From assembly GCF_014197135.1 (NCBI RefSeq), contig NZ_JACIFA010000012.1, positions 1 to 64,000 of the forward strand: a DNA stretch of 64,000 nucleotides, written 5' to 3'. The translations under genes and the position numbers were made by a program. Below the pieces are notes generated by a model. It was not told where the DNA came from. It worked only from the letters and a program-made list of their open reading frames with translations, and searched no databases. Below, piece by piece: positions 1 through 10,522 of the stretch (the first letter of the stretch is position 1; each line of letters begins with the position of its first letter). This stretch comes from Sphingomonas zeae. GTDB taxonomy: Bacteria; Pseudomonadota; Alphaproteobacteria; Sphingomonadales; Sphingomonadaceae.

Positions 1-170
1 CACGCACCTTGAATGCGCAGGTAACCGCCAAGCCGCCGCCCGCATGTCCCTTCATCTCAATCACAATGTCAAAGAGCCCGACAACAAATACCGGCAACAC
101 TCCATAACCCCGTTCCCAGGGCCTCAAGTGCGCCGATCTGTCGTAGCTGCAAACGGCGATCTAGGCGACC

Positions 171-213
171 ACCGCTGCGGTGAAACCCCTCTAGGCGGGG
201 TCACCGCGGCGGT
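171..213. other. Long imperfect stem-loop near the left edge
   Basis: Bases 1-271 hold no gene I can support. The only structure is this stem-loop: the left arm ACCGCTGCGGTGA plus CCCC pairs with GGGG plus TCACCGCGGCGGT around a short loop, with one mismatch and a two-base bulge. A T-run appears only about ten bases later, so it is a weak terminator candidate. It may end transcription of the transporter gene to its right or of a gene left of the window. Confidence 0.35.
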
Positions 214-271
214 CAACAACATTTTTCATACCAATGCCTTTTTTGTTGCGCACGAACGTAACATTCCTTCC

Positions 272-1252
272 CTACACCTCTTCACTCTCCGCTGCCGACC
301 GCTGCCCGTAATGGCGCGCCAGCATGGCGCAGGCGATGAGCTGGATCTGGTGGAACAGCATGACCGGCAGCAGGATCACACCGACCTGCGCCGCCGGGAA
401 CAACACCCCCGCCATGGGAACGCCGGATGCGAGGCTCTTCTTCGATCCGCAGAATTGCAGGACGATCGCGTCCTCGGGCGACAGCCGCATCACGCGGGCG
501 ATCATATAGGTCGCCGCTAGGATCACCCCGAGCAGCAACAGGCATAGCAGGAACAACCGCCCCAGGTCGCCCGGCGAGACGCGGGTCCACAGCCCCTCGA
601 CCACTGCGGCGCCGAACGCCGTGTAGACGACGAGCAGGATCGAACCGCGATCGACGACGGTCAACAGGCTCTTATGCCGCCCTACAAAGCCGCCGATCCA
701 TGGCCGCAGCAGATGGCCCGCGACGAACGGCGCGAGCAGTTGCAACAGGATGCCTTCTACCGAGGCCAGCGACACCCCTGCCCCGCCCTCTACCTTCATC
801 AGCAACGCGACCAGCGCTGGCGTGACAAGAATGCCAAGCAGGTTGGAAAAAGACGCGCTGCAAATCGCCGCCGCGACATTGCCGCGCGCGATCGCGGTGA
901 AGGCGATGGAGGACTGCACCGTCGACGGTAGCAGCGTCAGGAACAGGATGCCCATCGCCAAGGAGGGGTCCACGCCCGGCAGCCTCGCCATGCCCAATCC
1001 CAGTAGAGGAAAAAGGATGAAGGTCGATGCCAGCACTGCCAGGTGCAATGGCCAGTTGCGCAGGCCCGTCCAGATCGCCTCGCGCGAGAGCTTTGCGCCG
1101 TGCAGGAAGAAGAGCAGCACGATACCCGCTTCGGCCATATACCCCGCGAAAACGGCAAAGCCGCCCCGGGCGGGCAAAACAGTCGCGACCGTTACCGTCG
1201 CCAGCAGGCTGAGGATGAAGGGTTCGAAGACGGAAAACAGGCGCTGGATCAT
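272..1252 (-). CDS. SBF-like / bile acid:sodium symporter-family transporter
   Basis: Inner-membrane protein of about 326 aa belonging to the SBF-like (YfeH/SLC10A7-type) branch of the bile acid:Na+ symporter superfamily. Roughly nine or ten hydrophobic segments are visible, and the conserved C-terminal stretch LQFCGSKKSLASGVPMA is characteristic of this branch. The substrate cannot be told from sequence; a solute or organic-anion carrier is the family expectation. The reading frame extends further upstream, but the ATG at 1252 is chosen because GGGGAG lies just before it and the protein then begins directly before the first membrane segment (MIQRLFSVFEPF). It stands alone, with a possible sRNA or terminator further upstream. 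Confidence 0.8.
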   Translation of the reverse strand: MIQRLFSVFEPFILSLLATVTVATVLPARGGFAVFAGYMAEAGIVLLFFLHGAKLSREAIWTGLRNWPLHLAVLASTFILFPLLGLGMARLPGVDPSLAMGILFLTLLPSTVQSSIAFTAIARGNVAAAICSASFSNLLGILVTPALVALLMKVEGGAGVSLASVEGILLQLLAPFVAGHLLRPWIGGFVGRHKSLLTVVDRGSILLVVYTAFGAAVVEGLWTRVSPGDLGRLFLLCLLLLGVILAATYMIARVMRLSPEDAIVLQFCGSKKSLASGVPMAGVLFPAAQVGVILLPVMLFHQIQLIACAMLARHYGQRSAAESEEV

Positions 1253-1513
1253 GGGCGCTCCCCGGCTGACGCGCTCCGCACCAATTGAGGCTTCGCCGAA
1301 ACGCCGTGAAAGCCGCCAGATAGGCAAATCGGGACAGCGACGCTACCCTTTGCAAGGAGATCGATAGCGGAAAGCGGGGGAAGCGCCGAATCGCTCAACC
1401 CCCACCCGATCGTCCAGCCGGTGCCGGTCTTTCCGGCGGCGTCCGCTCCCGATTGTCTATTCTGTTTGTGTGGTGGCTGACGATGCATCCTCGTCCTAGG
1501 GGAGGTCAGGGCC

Positions 1514-1540
1514 AAAAAAAGGCCGGTCTTGCGACCGGCC
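1514..1540 (-). terminator. Rho-independent terminator, minus strand
   Basis: A perfect 8-bp stem GGCCGGTC-TTGC-GACCGGCC (1521-1540) is followed on the minus strand by seven U residues (1514-1520). It is a textbook intrinsic terminator, but no convincing protein gene ends here, so it most likely ends an sRNA or a small untranslated transcript. Confidence 0.75.
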
Positions 1541-1690
1541 GGAAAGTTTTTAGGAGAGGATGCCTGAAAGGCCCGATCCTTGTGCACCGCAGCACCGGCC
1601 GAGGCAATTGCAACATCGGCAATGATGATTGCACACAATGCAATTGGGAGCGTTAACAGGTTTCGCGTGCGCTTGGTTTCATAAGGGGAG
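1514..1690 (-). ncRNA. Candidate small RNA
   Basis: The region 1253-1792 (540 bp) between the transporter and the divergent peptidase gene has no supportable protein gene. On the minus strand it ends in a strong intrinsic terminator. The 30 bases before the terminator contain TCCTCTCCTAAAA, an anti-Shine-Dalgarno-like C/U-rich stretch as found in trans-acting sRNAs, and further 5' an ATTGCATTG/TGCAATCATC repeat could fold. The 5' end is not defined; the stated one is a guess. It could instead be the 3' UTR of an unrecognised small ORF. Confidence 0.3.
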
Positions 1691-1792
1691 CCGCATAATG
1701 GCAGGATAGCCCCATCCATCTGGCCCAAGGGGTCTTGCCGAACGCATCGAAGCTGCCGAGATGACCCAAATGACAACGCTCAAGGATGCCGA

Positions 1793-3808
1793 ATGACCAC
1801 CAATCCGCTGCTCGCCGATACAGACCTGCCTGACTTCGCCGCGATCCGCCCCGAGCATCTGGTGCCCGCCGTCGAGCACATGATCGCCGACGCGCGCGCT
1901 GCTGCCGACCGGATCGGCGGATCGAATGCCAGCGACTTTGCCGATGTCGTGCTGGCCAGCGAGCGCGCAGGGTTCGCGATTTCGCGGGGCTGGTCGCCCG
2001 CCGGGCACCTCCATTCGGTCGCCGACACCCCCGAGCTGCGCACCGCCTATGCCGAGGCGCAGGCGATGCTGGCCGAATATGGCATGGAGGCGGGCCAGGA
2101 TCCGCGCCTGTTCGCGGCCTTCAACCGGGTCGATCTGGCGCCCCTGAGCCAGACCGAGGCGCGGACGGTCGAATTGGCGCGACGGGATTTCGCCCTGTCG
2201 GGCGTCGGGCTGGATGACCAAGCCAAGACGCAGTTCCGCAAGATCGGCGTCGAACTGAACCGGCTGAGCACCGAATTCAGCAATGCCGTGCTCGATTCCA
2301 CCGAAGCCTGGAGCGAGCATGTCACCGATGAAGCGCTGCTGTCGGGACTGACCGACAATGCGAAGGCGATCCTTGCCTCCTATGCCGCCGAAAAGGAACT
2401 GGACGGCTGGCTGGTGACATTGCGCGAACCGAGCGTTCAGGCGATCCTGACGCAGGCGGACAATCGCGACCTGCGCGCCCGGGTCGCCAAGGCATATGCC
2501 ACCCGCGCCTCCGACCAGGCGCACGATACCAGCCATGACAATAGCGCAAGGATCGACCGCATTCTGGCGCTACGCCACGAGGCGGCCCGGCTGCTTGGTT
2601 TCAAGGACGCCGCCGCACGGTCGGTCGAAACCAAGATGGCACAATCGGCGGACGAAGCGCTGGCCTTTCTGTCCGATCTCGCGGTCCGTGCCCGCCCCTT
2701 GGCGGAACGCGAACTGGCCGAGGCGAGCGCCTATGCCGCCGAGACGTTCGGGATCGACAAGCTGGAGCCCTGGGACCTAGGTTATGTCGCCGAGCATATG
2801 CGTCGCGAACGCTTCGGCGTCGATCGCGAAGCGATCCGGGCCTATTTCCCCCTGCCCCGCGTCATGGAAGGTACGATCGCACTGATCGAACGACTCTACG
2901 GCATTCGTCTGGTCGAACGGACGGGCGTGTCTGTGTGGAATGAAGATGTCCGCTATTATGACGTACAGGACAAGAACGGCGACATTGTCGCTGGCGTCTA
3001 TTGTGACTTTCATGCGCGTGCGGGCAAGCGGGGCGGCGCGTGGATGGACGTGTGCCGCCCGCGCTTCCGCGACGCCGACCGCTATCATCGCCCGGTCGCC
3101 TATCTGACCTGCAACTTTCCGCCTGCGACGGGCGACACCCCCGCCCTGTTGGCGCATGGGGATGTCGTGACGCTGCTGCATGAGTTCGGCCATGTGCTGC
3201 ACCATCTGCTGACTGAGGTCGACCTGCCCTCGATCGGTGGCATTTCGGGCGTCGAATGGGACGCGGTCGAGCTGCCGAGCCAGTTCATGGAGAATTTCGC
3301 CTGGGACCGCGACACACTGACCGCGCTGTCCGCGCATGTCCAAACGGGCGAGCCGCTGCCCGACGATCTGTTCGCCAAGATGCTGGCGGCGCGGCGCTTC
3401 CAGGCGGGGTTGTTCCTGCTCCGCCAGATCGAGTTCGCGACCTTCGACCTGCGGCTGCACCGCGATTACGACCCGGCGCAGGGCGGCCGGGTGATGGACG
3501 TACTGAACAGCGTGCGCGACGAGGTGGCGGTGATTCGTCCGCCCGAATGGAATCGTTTCCCGCACAGCTTCGCCCACATCTTCGCCGGCGGCTATGCGGC
3601 GGGCTATTACAGCTATCTCTGGGCCGAGCTGCTGTCGGCGGATGCCTTTGCCGCCTTTGCCGAGGAAGGCCAGGCGGCGGGCGACCGGTTCCGTCGCGAA
3701 GTGCTGGCGCGCGGCGCGAGTCGCCCGGCGGCCGAGAATTTCCGCGCCTTTCGCGGTCGCCCGCCGGAGCCGGACGCGCTGCTGCGCCATCACGGTCTGG
3801 CCGCCTGA
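1793..3808 (+). CDS. prlC: M3 family oligopeptidase (oligopeptidase A-like)
   Basis: Zinc metallopeptidase of 671 aa, the full length for bacterial oligopeptidase A/dipeptidyl carboxypeptidase, which degrades short peptides, including cleaved signal peptides, in the cytoplasm. The zinc motif HEFGH is at residues 463-467, with a further Glu ligand expected at E493 in AVELPSQFMENF, one residue further than in thimet oligopeptidase. The N-terminus (MTTNPLLADTDLPDFAAIRP) closely resembles E. coli OpdA, supporting the ATG at 1793. No signal peptide is visible. Monocistronic; no clear terminator follows. A Dcp assignment within M3 is the main alternative. Confidence 0.9.
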   Translation: MTTNPLLADTDLPDFAAIRPEHLVPAVEHMIADARAAADRIGGSNASDFADVVLASERAGFAISRGWSPAGHLHSVADTPELRTAYAEAQAMLAEYGMEAGQDPRLFAAFNRVDLAPLSQTEARTVELARRDFALSGVGLDDQAKTQFRKIGVELNRLSTEFSNAVLDSTEAWSEHVTDEALLSGLTDNAKAILASYAAEKELDGWLVTLREPSVQAILTQADNRDLRARVAKAYATRASDQAHDTSHDNSARIDRILALRHEAARLLGFKDAAARSVETKMAQSADEALAFLSDLAVRARPLAERELAEASAYAAETFGIDKLEPWDLGYVAEHMRRERFGVDREAIRAYFPLPRVMEGTIALIERLYGIRLVERTGVSVWNEDVRYYDVQDKNGDIVAGVYCDFHARAGKRGGAWMDVCRPRFRDADRYHRPVAYLTCNFPPATGDTPALLAHGDVVTLLHEFGHVLHHLLTEVDLPSIGGISGVEWDAVELPSQFMENFAWDRDTLTALSAHVQTGEPLPDDLFAKMLAARRFQAGLFLLRQIEFATFDLRLHRDYDPAQGGRVMDVLNSVRDEVAVIRPPEWNRFPHSFAHIFAGGYAAGYYSYLWAELLSADAFAAFAEEGQAAGDRFRREVLARGASRPAAENFRAFRGRPPEPDALLRHHGLAA

Positions 3809-3939
3809 AACAGGGACCGGGGTCCAGCATGGCGCCCCCGGTTTCGTTCCCACGGCATACGCTGCATCAATAAAAAAAGTCGTTCCGCCACGGGTTCTTA
3901 ACCCTCTTTGCCTATAGCCTAGCGCATGGAGGATATGCC

Positions 3940-5400
3940 GTGAGCGGATCGGAACATATTGATTTTGAGCAGCGGCTAGCCGCGTTTAACTACAATGCCG
4001 GAAGCTTTTCGACCTTCCCGACGATCAAGCGGGCTATCGAACGTCATGCGCCGGCCGCGCTGACGGCACTGTATCGGCATATCGCCAACACCGTGCAGAT
4101 ACGCGATCTTTTCGCGTCCCCGGCACGAATGGACCATGCCCGCGACAAGCAGATGGAACATTGGCGCAAGCTGTTCTCCGGCCCGCTGGATGGCGATTAT
4201 GCCGCCTCGTCGACCCATATCGGGCTGGTCCATGCGCGGATCGGGCTCGCACCGACCTGGTACATCAGCGGCTATGCCCGGATGCTGGAGCATGTCCTGC
4301 CCAAGCTGATCCTGGGGCGGCTGCTCTGGCCGTTCGGCGCCGCCCGTCGCGCGCGAGCCGCCAGTGCGCTGGTCAAGGCGTCGCTGATCGATATGGACAT
4401 CGCACTCGCCGCCTATTTCGAGGCCGAGCAGGCCGGTCGTCGCGCGGTGATCGAGCGCTGCGGGGCAGTGTTCGACCGGATGGCGAAGGGGGACCTGACC
4501 GCCTCGCTGGACGGATTGCCCACCGAATATCAGGCGCTGACCGACAGTTTCGAGGCGATGCGGACACAGATGTGCGCCACGTTGGGCGTCGTAACCCAAT
4601 CGGGCGAGCAGATCCGCGTCGGCTCGGGCGATATTCGCCAGGCGTCTGACGACCTGTCCGATCGTACCAGGCAGCAGGCGGCCTCGCTGGAGGAAACCGC
4701 CGCCGCGATGCAACAGATCACCTCCACGGTCCGCCAGACGGCCGACGGTGCCACGCGCGCCAATCGGATTGTCGGCGAGGCCCGGCAGGAGGCCGAAGAA
4801 TCGGGTCAGATCGTCCGCCGCGCCGTCGAGGCGATGGGCGGGATCGAACGCGCCTCGGCCGAAATCAGCGAGATCATCACCGTCATCGACGGCATCTCGT
4901 TCCAGACCAACCTGCTCGCGCTGAACGCAGGCGTCGAGGCGGCGCGCGCAGGCGAAGCCGGCAAGGGTTTCGCGGTCGTCGCCAGCGAGGTCCGCGCCCT
5001 GGCGCAACGATCGGCGGAGGCGGCCAAGGACGTCAAGACGCGCATCCTTTCTTCCTCGAACCAGATCGGCGCGGGTGTCGAACTGGTCAACGAGGCGGGC
5101 GAAGCCCTTCAGCGGATCATCGGCCGGATCGGCGAGATCAGCAATCAGGTGTCGCAGATCGCCGCCTCGGCCAGCCAGCAGTCGATCGGCCTGCAACAGG
5201 TCAACACCGCCGTCGCCGAGATGGACGGCGTCACCCAATGCAACTCCGCCATGGTCGAACAGGCCAGCGAGGCGGCCCGTACCCTGGCCCAGGAGGCCGA
5301 GACGCTGGCCCGCGAGGTTGCGCGCTTCCGCCTGAGCGATGTGACGGGCGATCCGCGCAATCCGGTCCACCAGATGCAACGGCGACTGGCGGCGGCCTGA
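3940..5400 (+). CDS. Globin-coupled methyl-accepting chemotaxis sensor
   Basis: Soluble 486-aa chemoreceptor with no transmembrane segment. Residues about 1-165 form a protoglobin (sensor globin) domain. H98 in IGLVHARIGLAPTWY fits the proximal haem ligand of HemAT-type sensors. A HAMP-like linker (about 180-215) leads to an MCP signalling domain with the conserved hairpin tip around ISFQTNLLALNAGVEAARAG. By family it would sense O2 or another diatomic gas through haem and signal via CheA/CheW; no che genes are in the window. The start is GTG at 3940, since ATGs just upstream run into stops and GGAGG precedes it. An intrinsic terminator follows at 5424-5453. Confidence 0.88.
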   Translation: MSGSEHIDFEQRLAAFNYNAGSFSTFPTIKRAIERHAPAALTALYRHIANTVQIRDLFASPARMDHARDKQMEHWRKLFSGPLDGDYAASSTHIGLVHARIGLAPTWYISGYARMLEHVLPKLILGRLLWPFGAARRARAASALVKASLIDMDIALAAYFEAEQAGRRAVIERCGAVFDRMAKGDLTASLDGLPTEYQALTDSFEAMRTQMCATLGVVTQSGEQIRVGSGDIRQASDDLSDRTRQQAASLEETAAAMQQITSTVRQTADGATRANRIVGEARQEAEESGQIVRRAVEAMGGIERASAEISEIITVIDGISFQTNLLALNAGVEAARAGEAGKGFAVVASEVRALAQRSAEAAKDVKTRILSSSNQIGAGVELVNEAGEALQRIIGRIGEISNQVSQIAASASQQSIGLQQVNTAVAEMDGVTQCNSAMVEQASEAARTLAQEAETLAREVARFRLSDVTGDPRNPVHQMQRRLAAA

Positions 5401-5423
5401 TCCCTATCCCCCAGGGCAAACTA

Positions 5424-5453
5424 GGCTCCGGCGAAAGCCGGGGCCTTTTTTTT
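5424..5453 (+). terminator. Intrinsic terminator after the globin-coupled receptor
   Basis: GGCTCCGGC-GAAA-GCCGGGGCC forms a nine-pair stem with a GNRA tetraloop, followed by eight T residues, 23 bases after the receptor stop codon. Confidence 0.9.
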
Positions 5454-5594
5454 GGGAGAGTGCCGTTGTTAACAGGGCCATGGCCCCTCCCCCCACCGGG
5501 ACGAATTCACGATGTCATGCGCGGCGCGCTTCGAACGCCGAAAACCGCCCATGGGAAGACCCGGGCGGCGAAGGCATCAGCGATATCCAAGGGG

Positions 5595-5670
5595 TGGTGG
5601 AGCCGAGGGGGATCGAACCCCTGACCTCTGCAATGCCATTGCAGCGCTCTCCCAGCTGAGCTACGGCCCC
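5595..5670 (-). tRNA. tRNA-Ala (GGC), copy 1
   Basis: A 76-nt minus-strand tRNA with encoded CCA. The acceptor stem is GGGGCCG/CGGCTCC. The anticodon arm CTGCA-ATGGCAT-TGCAG carries anticodon GGC, reading GCC alanine codons. It is identical in the gene body to copy 2, 76 bases away on the same strand, and the two are probably co-transcribed. Confidence 0.97.
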
Positions 5671-5746
5671 ATCGATTTCGGTACGAGCCCGGCGGGATGC
5701 GGACTGGCCCGTCAGCGCATTGGAAAATGCGGCTGTTCCGGCGGAA

Positions 5747-5822
5747 TGGTGGAGCCGAGGGGGATCGAACCCCTGACCTCTGCAATGCCATTGCAGCGCT
5801 CTCCCAGCTGAGCTACGGCCCC
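5747..5822 (-). tRNA. tRNA-Ala (GGC), copy 2
   Basis: Second 76-nt copy with the same cloverleaf, GGC anticodon and encoded CCA. It is promoter-proximal on the minus strand: a plausible -35/-10 pair lies at 5842-5870. Tandem identical tRNA-Ala genes suit a genome in which GCC is a very common codon. Confidence 0.97.
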
Positions 5823-5841
5823 GTTCCGCTGTGGAGGCAGC

Positions 5842-5870
5842 CCACTAGCGGGGCCGCCGTGGCTCGGCAA
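5842..5870 (-). promoter_or_regulatory. Probable promoter of the tandem tRNA-Ala genes
   Basis: Read on the minus strand, TTGCCG (5865-5870) and TAGTGG (5842-5847) are separated by 17 bases and lie about 20 bases before the tRNA. This fits a housekeeping sigma factor promoter by spacing; the -10 box is only a partial match. Confidence 0.4.
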
Positions 5871-5908
5871 GCACTTTTTTCAAGCACCCGCCGAGCCCTT
5901 CGGACACC

Positions 5909-6232
5909 TTAGTGTTCGTCGTCCTCGCTGGACGTTTCGACGCCCAGATCGTCGTCGCCGCCCAGATCGACTTCATCGTCGGGCGAGGGCTCTTCGTCCT
6001 CACCGGTGATGTCCAGATCCTCGTCGTCGCCGCCCGCCAGATCGCTGTCGGCTTCCTTGTTCTCGGGCTTGGCCTGCTCGAACGGCAGGGGCTGCTTCGA
6101 CTTCAGGATGGGCTCGGGCTCCCACTGCGTCCCGCAATTGATGCAGGTGACGGGGTCGTCCTTTTCGAGGTCGTAGAAGCGCGTCGCGCATTTCGGGCAC
6201 GTACGCTTCGTGCCCCATTCCGGCTTGATCAT
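5909..6232 (-). CDS. TIGR02300 family (FYDLN acid) protein
   Basis: About 107-aa cytoplasmic protein of a family restricted largely to alphaproteobacteria. The N-terminal half has the family signature WGTKRTCPKCATRFYDLEKD with two CxxC pairs (CPKC and CINC) that form a zinc-ribbon-like unit. The C-terminal half is an extremely acidic Asp/Glu tail. The biochemical function is unknown. The ATG at 6232 (MIKPEWG) is preferred over the in-frame ATG at 6241 because GAAAGG then lies at a workable distance and family members begin this way. It is divergent from aroA, with 95 bases between them. Confidence 0.85.
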   Translation of the reverse strand: MIKPEWGTKRTCPKCATRFYDLEKDDPVTCINCGTQWEPEPILKSKQPLPFEQAKPENKEADSDLAGGDDEDLDITGEDEEPSPDDEVDLGGDDDLGVETSSEDDEH

Positions 6233-6327
6233 GCCGTTCATACCTTTCGGATTGGGTTTTCCGCCGGAGCGAAAAGTGGGCGCGCCTTGCCACAGCGCAA
6301 GCCCCCTGTCAAAAGCCCGCGCCATCT

Positions 6328-7659
6328 ATGGCCCACACCCTTCCCCAACCTCGCACCGTGCGAGCCGCCGCCGCCCTTCGCGGTACCATCGCCGTTCCGG
6401 GCGACAAATCGATCAGCCACCGCTCGCTGATGCTCTCCGCTCTCGCGGTCGGTGAAAGCCGGGTCCAGGGCCTGCTGGAGGGCGAGGACGTGCTCGCCAC
6501 CGCCGCCGCGATGCGCGCGATGGGTGCCGACATCGTGCGCCAGGATGACGGTGTGTGGGTGATCCACGGCGTCGGCGTCGGCGGGCTGCTCCAGCCGGAG
6601 ACCGCACTCGACATGGGCAATTCAGGCACCTCGACGCGTCTGCTCATGGGCCTGGTCGCCAGCCATCCGATCACCACGACCTTCATCGGCGACGCCTCGC
6701 TGTCCAAGCGCCCGATGGGCCGCGTCATCGAACCGCTGTCGCAAATGGGCGCGCAGTTCCAGGATACGCCCGGCGGCCGCCTGCCGCTGATGGTCCGGGG
6801 GATCAGCCCGGCGGTGCCGATCCGCTACACCCTGCCCGTCGCCTCGGCACAGGTGAAGTCGGCGATCCTGCTGGCGGGTCTCAACACGCCGGGCCAGACG
6901 ACGGTGATCGAGCCCATCGCGACCCGCGACCATAGCGAGCGAATGCTGGCGGGTTTCGGCGCCAAGCTGACCGTCACCCCTTCCCCCGAAGGCCGGATCA
7001 TCACGATCAGCGGGGAAGCCGAGTTGCAGCCGCAGAATATTGTCGTACCCGGCGATCCGTCCTCGGCCGCCTTCTGGCTGGTCGCGGGCTCGGTCGTGCC
7101 GGGCGCCGACGTGACGATCACCAATGTCGGCATGAACCCGACCCGCACCGGCATCATCGCCGCGCTCAAGATGATGGGCGCCGACATAACCGAGCTTGAT
7201 TCGCGTATCGTCGGCGGCGAGCCGGTTGCCGATCTACGGGTCCGCCATGCGCCCCTGTCGGCGATCGAGGTGCCCCCCGAACTGACGCCGAGCATGATCG
7301 ACGAATATCCGGTGCTGTTCGTGGCCGCCGCCTTTGCGACCGGCACGACCATCGCGCGCGGCGCGGAGGAGCTGCGCGTCAAGGAGTCGGACCGCATCAC
7401 CGCCATGGCCGAGGCGCTGGGCGCGTGCGGCGTCGCTTGCGAGGAATTTGAGGACGGCATGGCCGTCACCGGCACCGGCGGCGATCCGATCCCCGGCGGC
7501 GCAACCATCGCGACGCAGCTCGACCACCGCATCGCCATGAGCATGACGATCGCAGCTCTCAACGCCCGCAATCCCATCACACTGGATGACGCCGCGCCCG
7601 TCGCGACCAGCTATCCTGTCTTCTTCGACACGCTGGAGAAGCTGGGAGCCTTCGCATGA
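6328..7659 (+). CDS. aroA: 3-phosphoshikimate 1-carboxyvinyltransferase (EPSP synthase)
   Basis: Enzyme of 443 aa for the sixth shikimate pathway step, transferring enolpyruvyl from PEP to shikimate 3-phosphate. The substrate-binding motif VPGDKSISHRSLML is near residue 20, LDMGNSGTSTRLLMGL near residue 93, and the conserved ELRVKESDRI in the C-terminal half. Full length; the PEP-site region resembles class II alphaproteobacterial enzymes, though I would not predict inhibitor sensitivity from this. Its stop overlaps the cmk start (ATGA), giving translational coupling in an aroA-cmk-rpsA-ihfB cluster. Confidence 0.97.
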   Translation: MAHTLPQPRTVRAAAALRGTIAVPGDKSISHRSLMLSALAVGESRVQGLLEGEDVLATAAAMRAMGADIVRQDDGVWVIHGVGVGGLLQPETALDMGNSGTSTRLLMGLVASHPITTTFIGDASLSKRPMGRVIEPLSQMGAQFQDTPGGRLPLMVRGISPAVPIRYTLPVASAQVKSAILLAGLNTPGQTTVIEPIATRDHSERMLAGFGAKLTVTPSPEGRIITISGEAELQPQNIVVPGDPSSAAFWLVAGSVVPGADVTITNVGMNPTRTGIIAALKMMGADITELDSRIVGGEPVADLRVRHAPLSAIEVPPELTPSMIDEYPVLFVAAAFATGTTIARGAEELRVKESDRITAMAEALGACGVACEEFEDGMAVTGTGGDPIPGGATIATQLDHRIAMSMTIAALNARNPITLDDAAPVATSYPVFFDTLEKLGAFA

Positions 7660-8291
7660 TCATTGCCGTCGACGGCCCCGCCGCCAGCGGCAAGGGCACC
7701 ATCGCCCGTGCGCTCGCCAAGCACTACGGCCTGCCGCATCTCGACACCGGGCTGCTGTATCGCGCGGTGGCGGCGACGGTGCGCAATATGCATCTGGACC
7801 CGACCCGGGAAGCCGATGCGGTCGCCGCGTGCAGTTTCGACGACAGTCTGCTCGCCGATCCGGCCCTGCGCGACGACGAGACGGGCAAGCTCGCCTCGGT
7901 CGTCTCGGCGCATCCGCTGGTCCGGTCCGCGCTCCTCCAGCGGCAAAAGCGTTTCGCGCAGCAACCCGGCGGCGCGATCCTCGACGGACGCGACATCGGC
8001 ACGGTGATCGCCCCGGACGCCGACGCCAAGCTGTTTGTGAAAGCCAGTCCGCAGGTCCGCGCACGGCGGCGGCATAACGAGTTGGCGGCGAATGGCTCGA
8101 CCGCGACATTCGAGCAGGTGCTGGCCGACATCCGCGCCCGCGACGAACGCGACAGCGGTCGGGCGACCGCCCCCCTCACCCAGGCAGCGGATGCGGCGGC
8201 GCTGGACACATCCAGCCTGACGATCGAAGCCGCCGTCGCCCGCGCGATCCAGTTCGTCGACGCGCAGGTCGCGGCGAAGGGGAGTCTCTGA
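7656..8291 (+). CDS. cmk: (d)CMP kinase (cytidylate kinase)
   Basis: 211-aa kinase phosphorylating CMP and dCMP with ATP. The P-loop is IAVDGPAASGKGTIARAL (residues about 3-20), and the conserved LDGRDIGTVIAPDA and a lid region with paired arginines follow. It starts with the ATG overlapping the aroA stop by four bases. Placement between aroA and rpsA is conserved in many proteobacteria. Confidence 0.97.
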   Translation: MIIAVDGPAASGKGTIARALAKHYGLPHLDTGLLYRAVAATVRNMHLDPTREADAVAACSFDDSLLADPALRDDETGKLASVVSAHPLVRSALLQRQKRFAQQPGGAILDGRDIGTVIAPDADAKLFVKASPQVRARRRHNELAANGSTATFEQVLADIRARDERDSGRATAPLTQAADAAALDTSSLTIEAAVARAIQFVDAQVAAKGSL

Positions 8292-8293
8292 TA

Positions 8294-8405
8294 TTCCTCC
8301 CTTCTAAGGGGAAGTGGCGCGCGGAGCGCGACGGAGGGGTGTAGGCCTCTCGATAGCGGGACACCCCTCCACCAGCTTCGCTGGTCCCCCTCCCCTTACA
8401 GGGGC
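8294..8405. repeat. REP-like intergenic palindromic element
   Basis: The cmk-rpsA gap (8292-8667) begins with an imperfect inverted repeat whose ends (TCCTCCCTTCTAAGGGGA and TCCCCTTACAGGGGCGGA) pair with three mismatches. Internal blocks CGGAGGGG and CCCCTCCACCAGCTTCGCTG recur almost unchanged in the element at 19605-19725, which marks this as a dispersed family. The rest of the gap (8406-8667) is the presumptive rpsA leader, where I recognise no defined riboregulator. Confidence 0.7.
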
Positions 8406-8667
8406 GGAAGATGCCAGTCCCTCACCTTGCGCAAAACCCCATTTTCCGCTAAGGCGCTCCCGCTCGCGGACTCTGTTCCGCGGAGAGGCTGACGCCGGGT
8501 CTTGCCCTTGGCGTCCTTTCCGCATTTGTCGCGGACCGCCGCTTTTCCGTGTTTCAGCCACATCTTCGGGCTTGGTGGCGTCGGCATGGGGTCGGCGCGG
8601 CCATCGTCGAAGGTTTCGGGAATGCCCCGGACCGGAGGCGGAAAACTATCAGGAACCTAACCCTTTT

Positions 8668-10377
<1,710 letters not shown>

Positions 10378-10386
10378 GTCACTGGA

Positions 10387-10420
10387 CCGGGACACGTTTT
10401 CACGAAACGTGTCCCGGTTT
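10387..10420 (+). terminator. Intrinsic terminator after rpsA
   Basis: CCGGGACACGTTT-TCAC-GAAACGTGTCCCGG is a 13-bp near-perfect stem (10387-10417) followed by TTT. It separates rpsA from ihfB, so ihfB probably has its own promoter in the AT-rich stretch at 10440-10500. Confidence 0.8.
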
Positions 10421-10522
10421 CGGGCAAACGACACGGCGACGCACTTTATCGTATAATAAAAATACTTTCAGCAGCGAGAAACACAGGTTAGGAGCGGCTG
10501 GTCTGAAGCTTAGGACTAGACG

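Noticed and set aside
44..520. Plus-strand 158-codon frame at the left edge
   Set aside because: Its second half is antisense to the transporter gene and it contains the 171-213 hairpin.
1249..1776. Minus-strand open frame upstream of the transporter
   Set aside because: It runs straight through a strong intrinsic terminator and has no family features.
5595..5822. Direct repeat of 76 bp
   Set aside because: Explained by tandem tRNA-Ala genes; not a CRISPR or mobile repeat.
8314..8667. Upstream extension of the rpsA frame by 118 codons
   Set aside because: It translates a palindromic repeat and leader; S1 proteins begin at the MATNPQP position.
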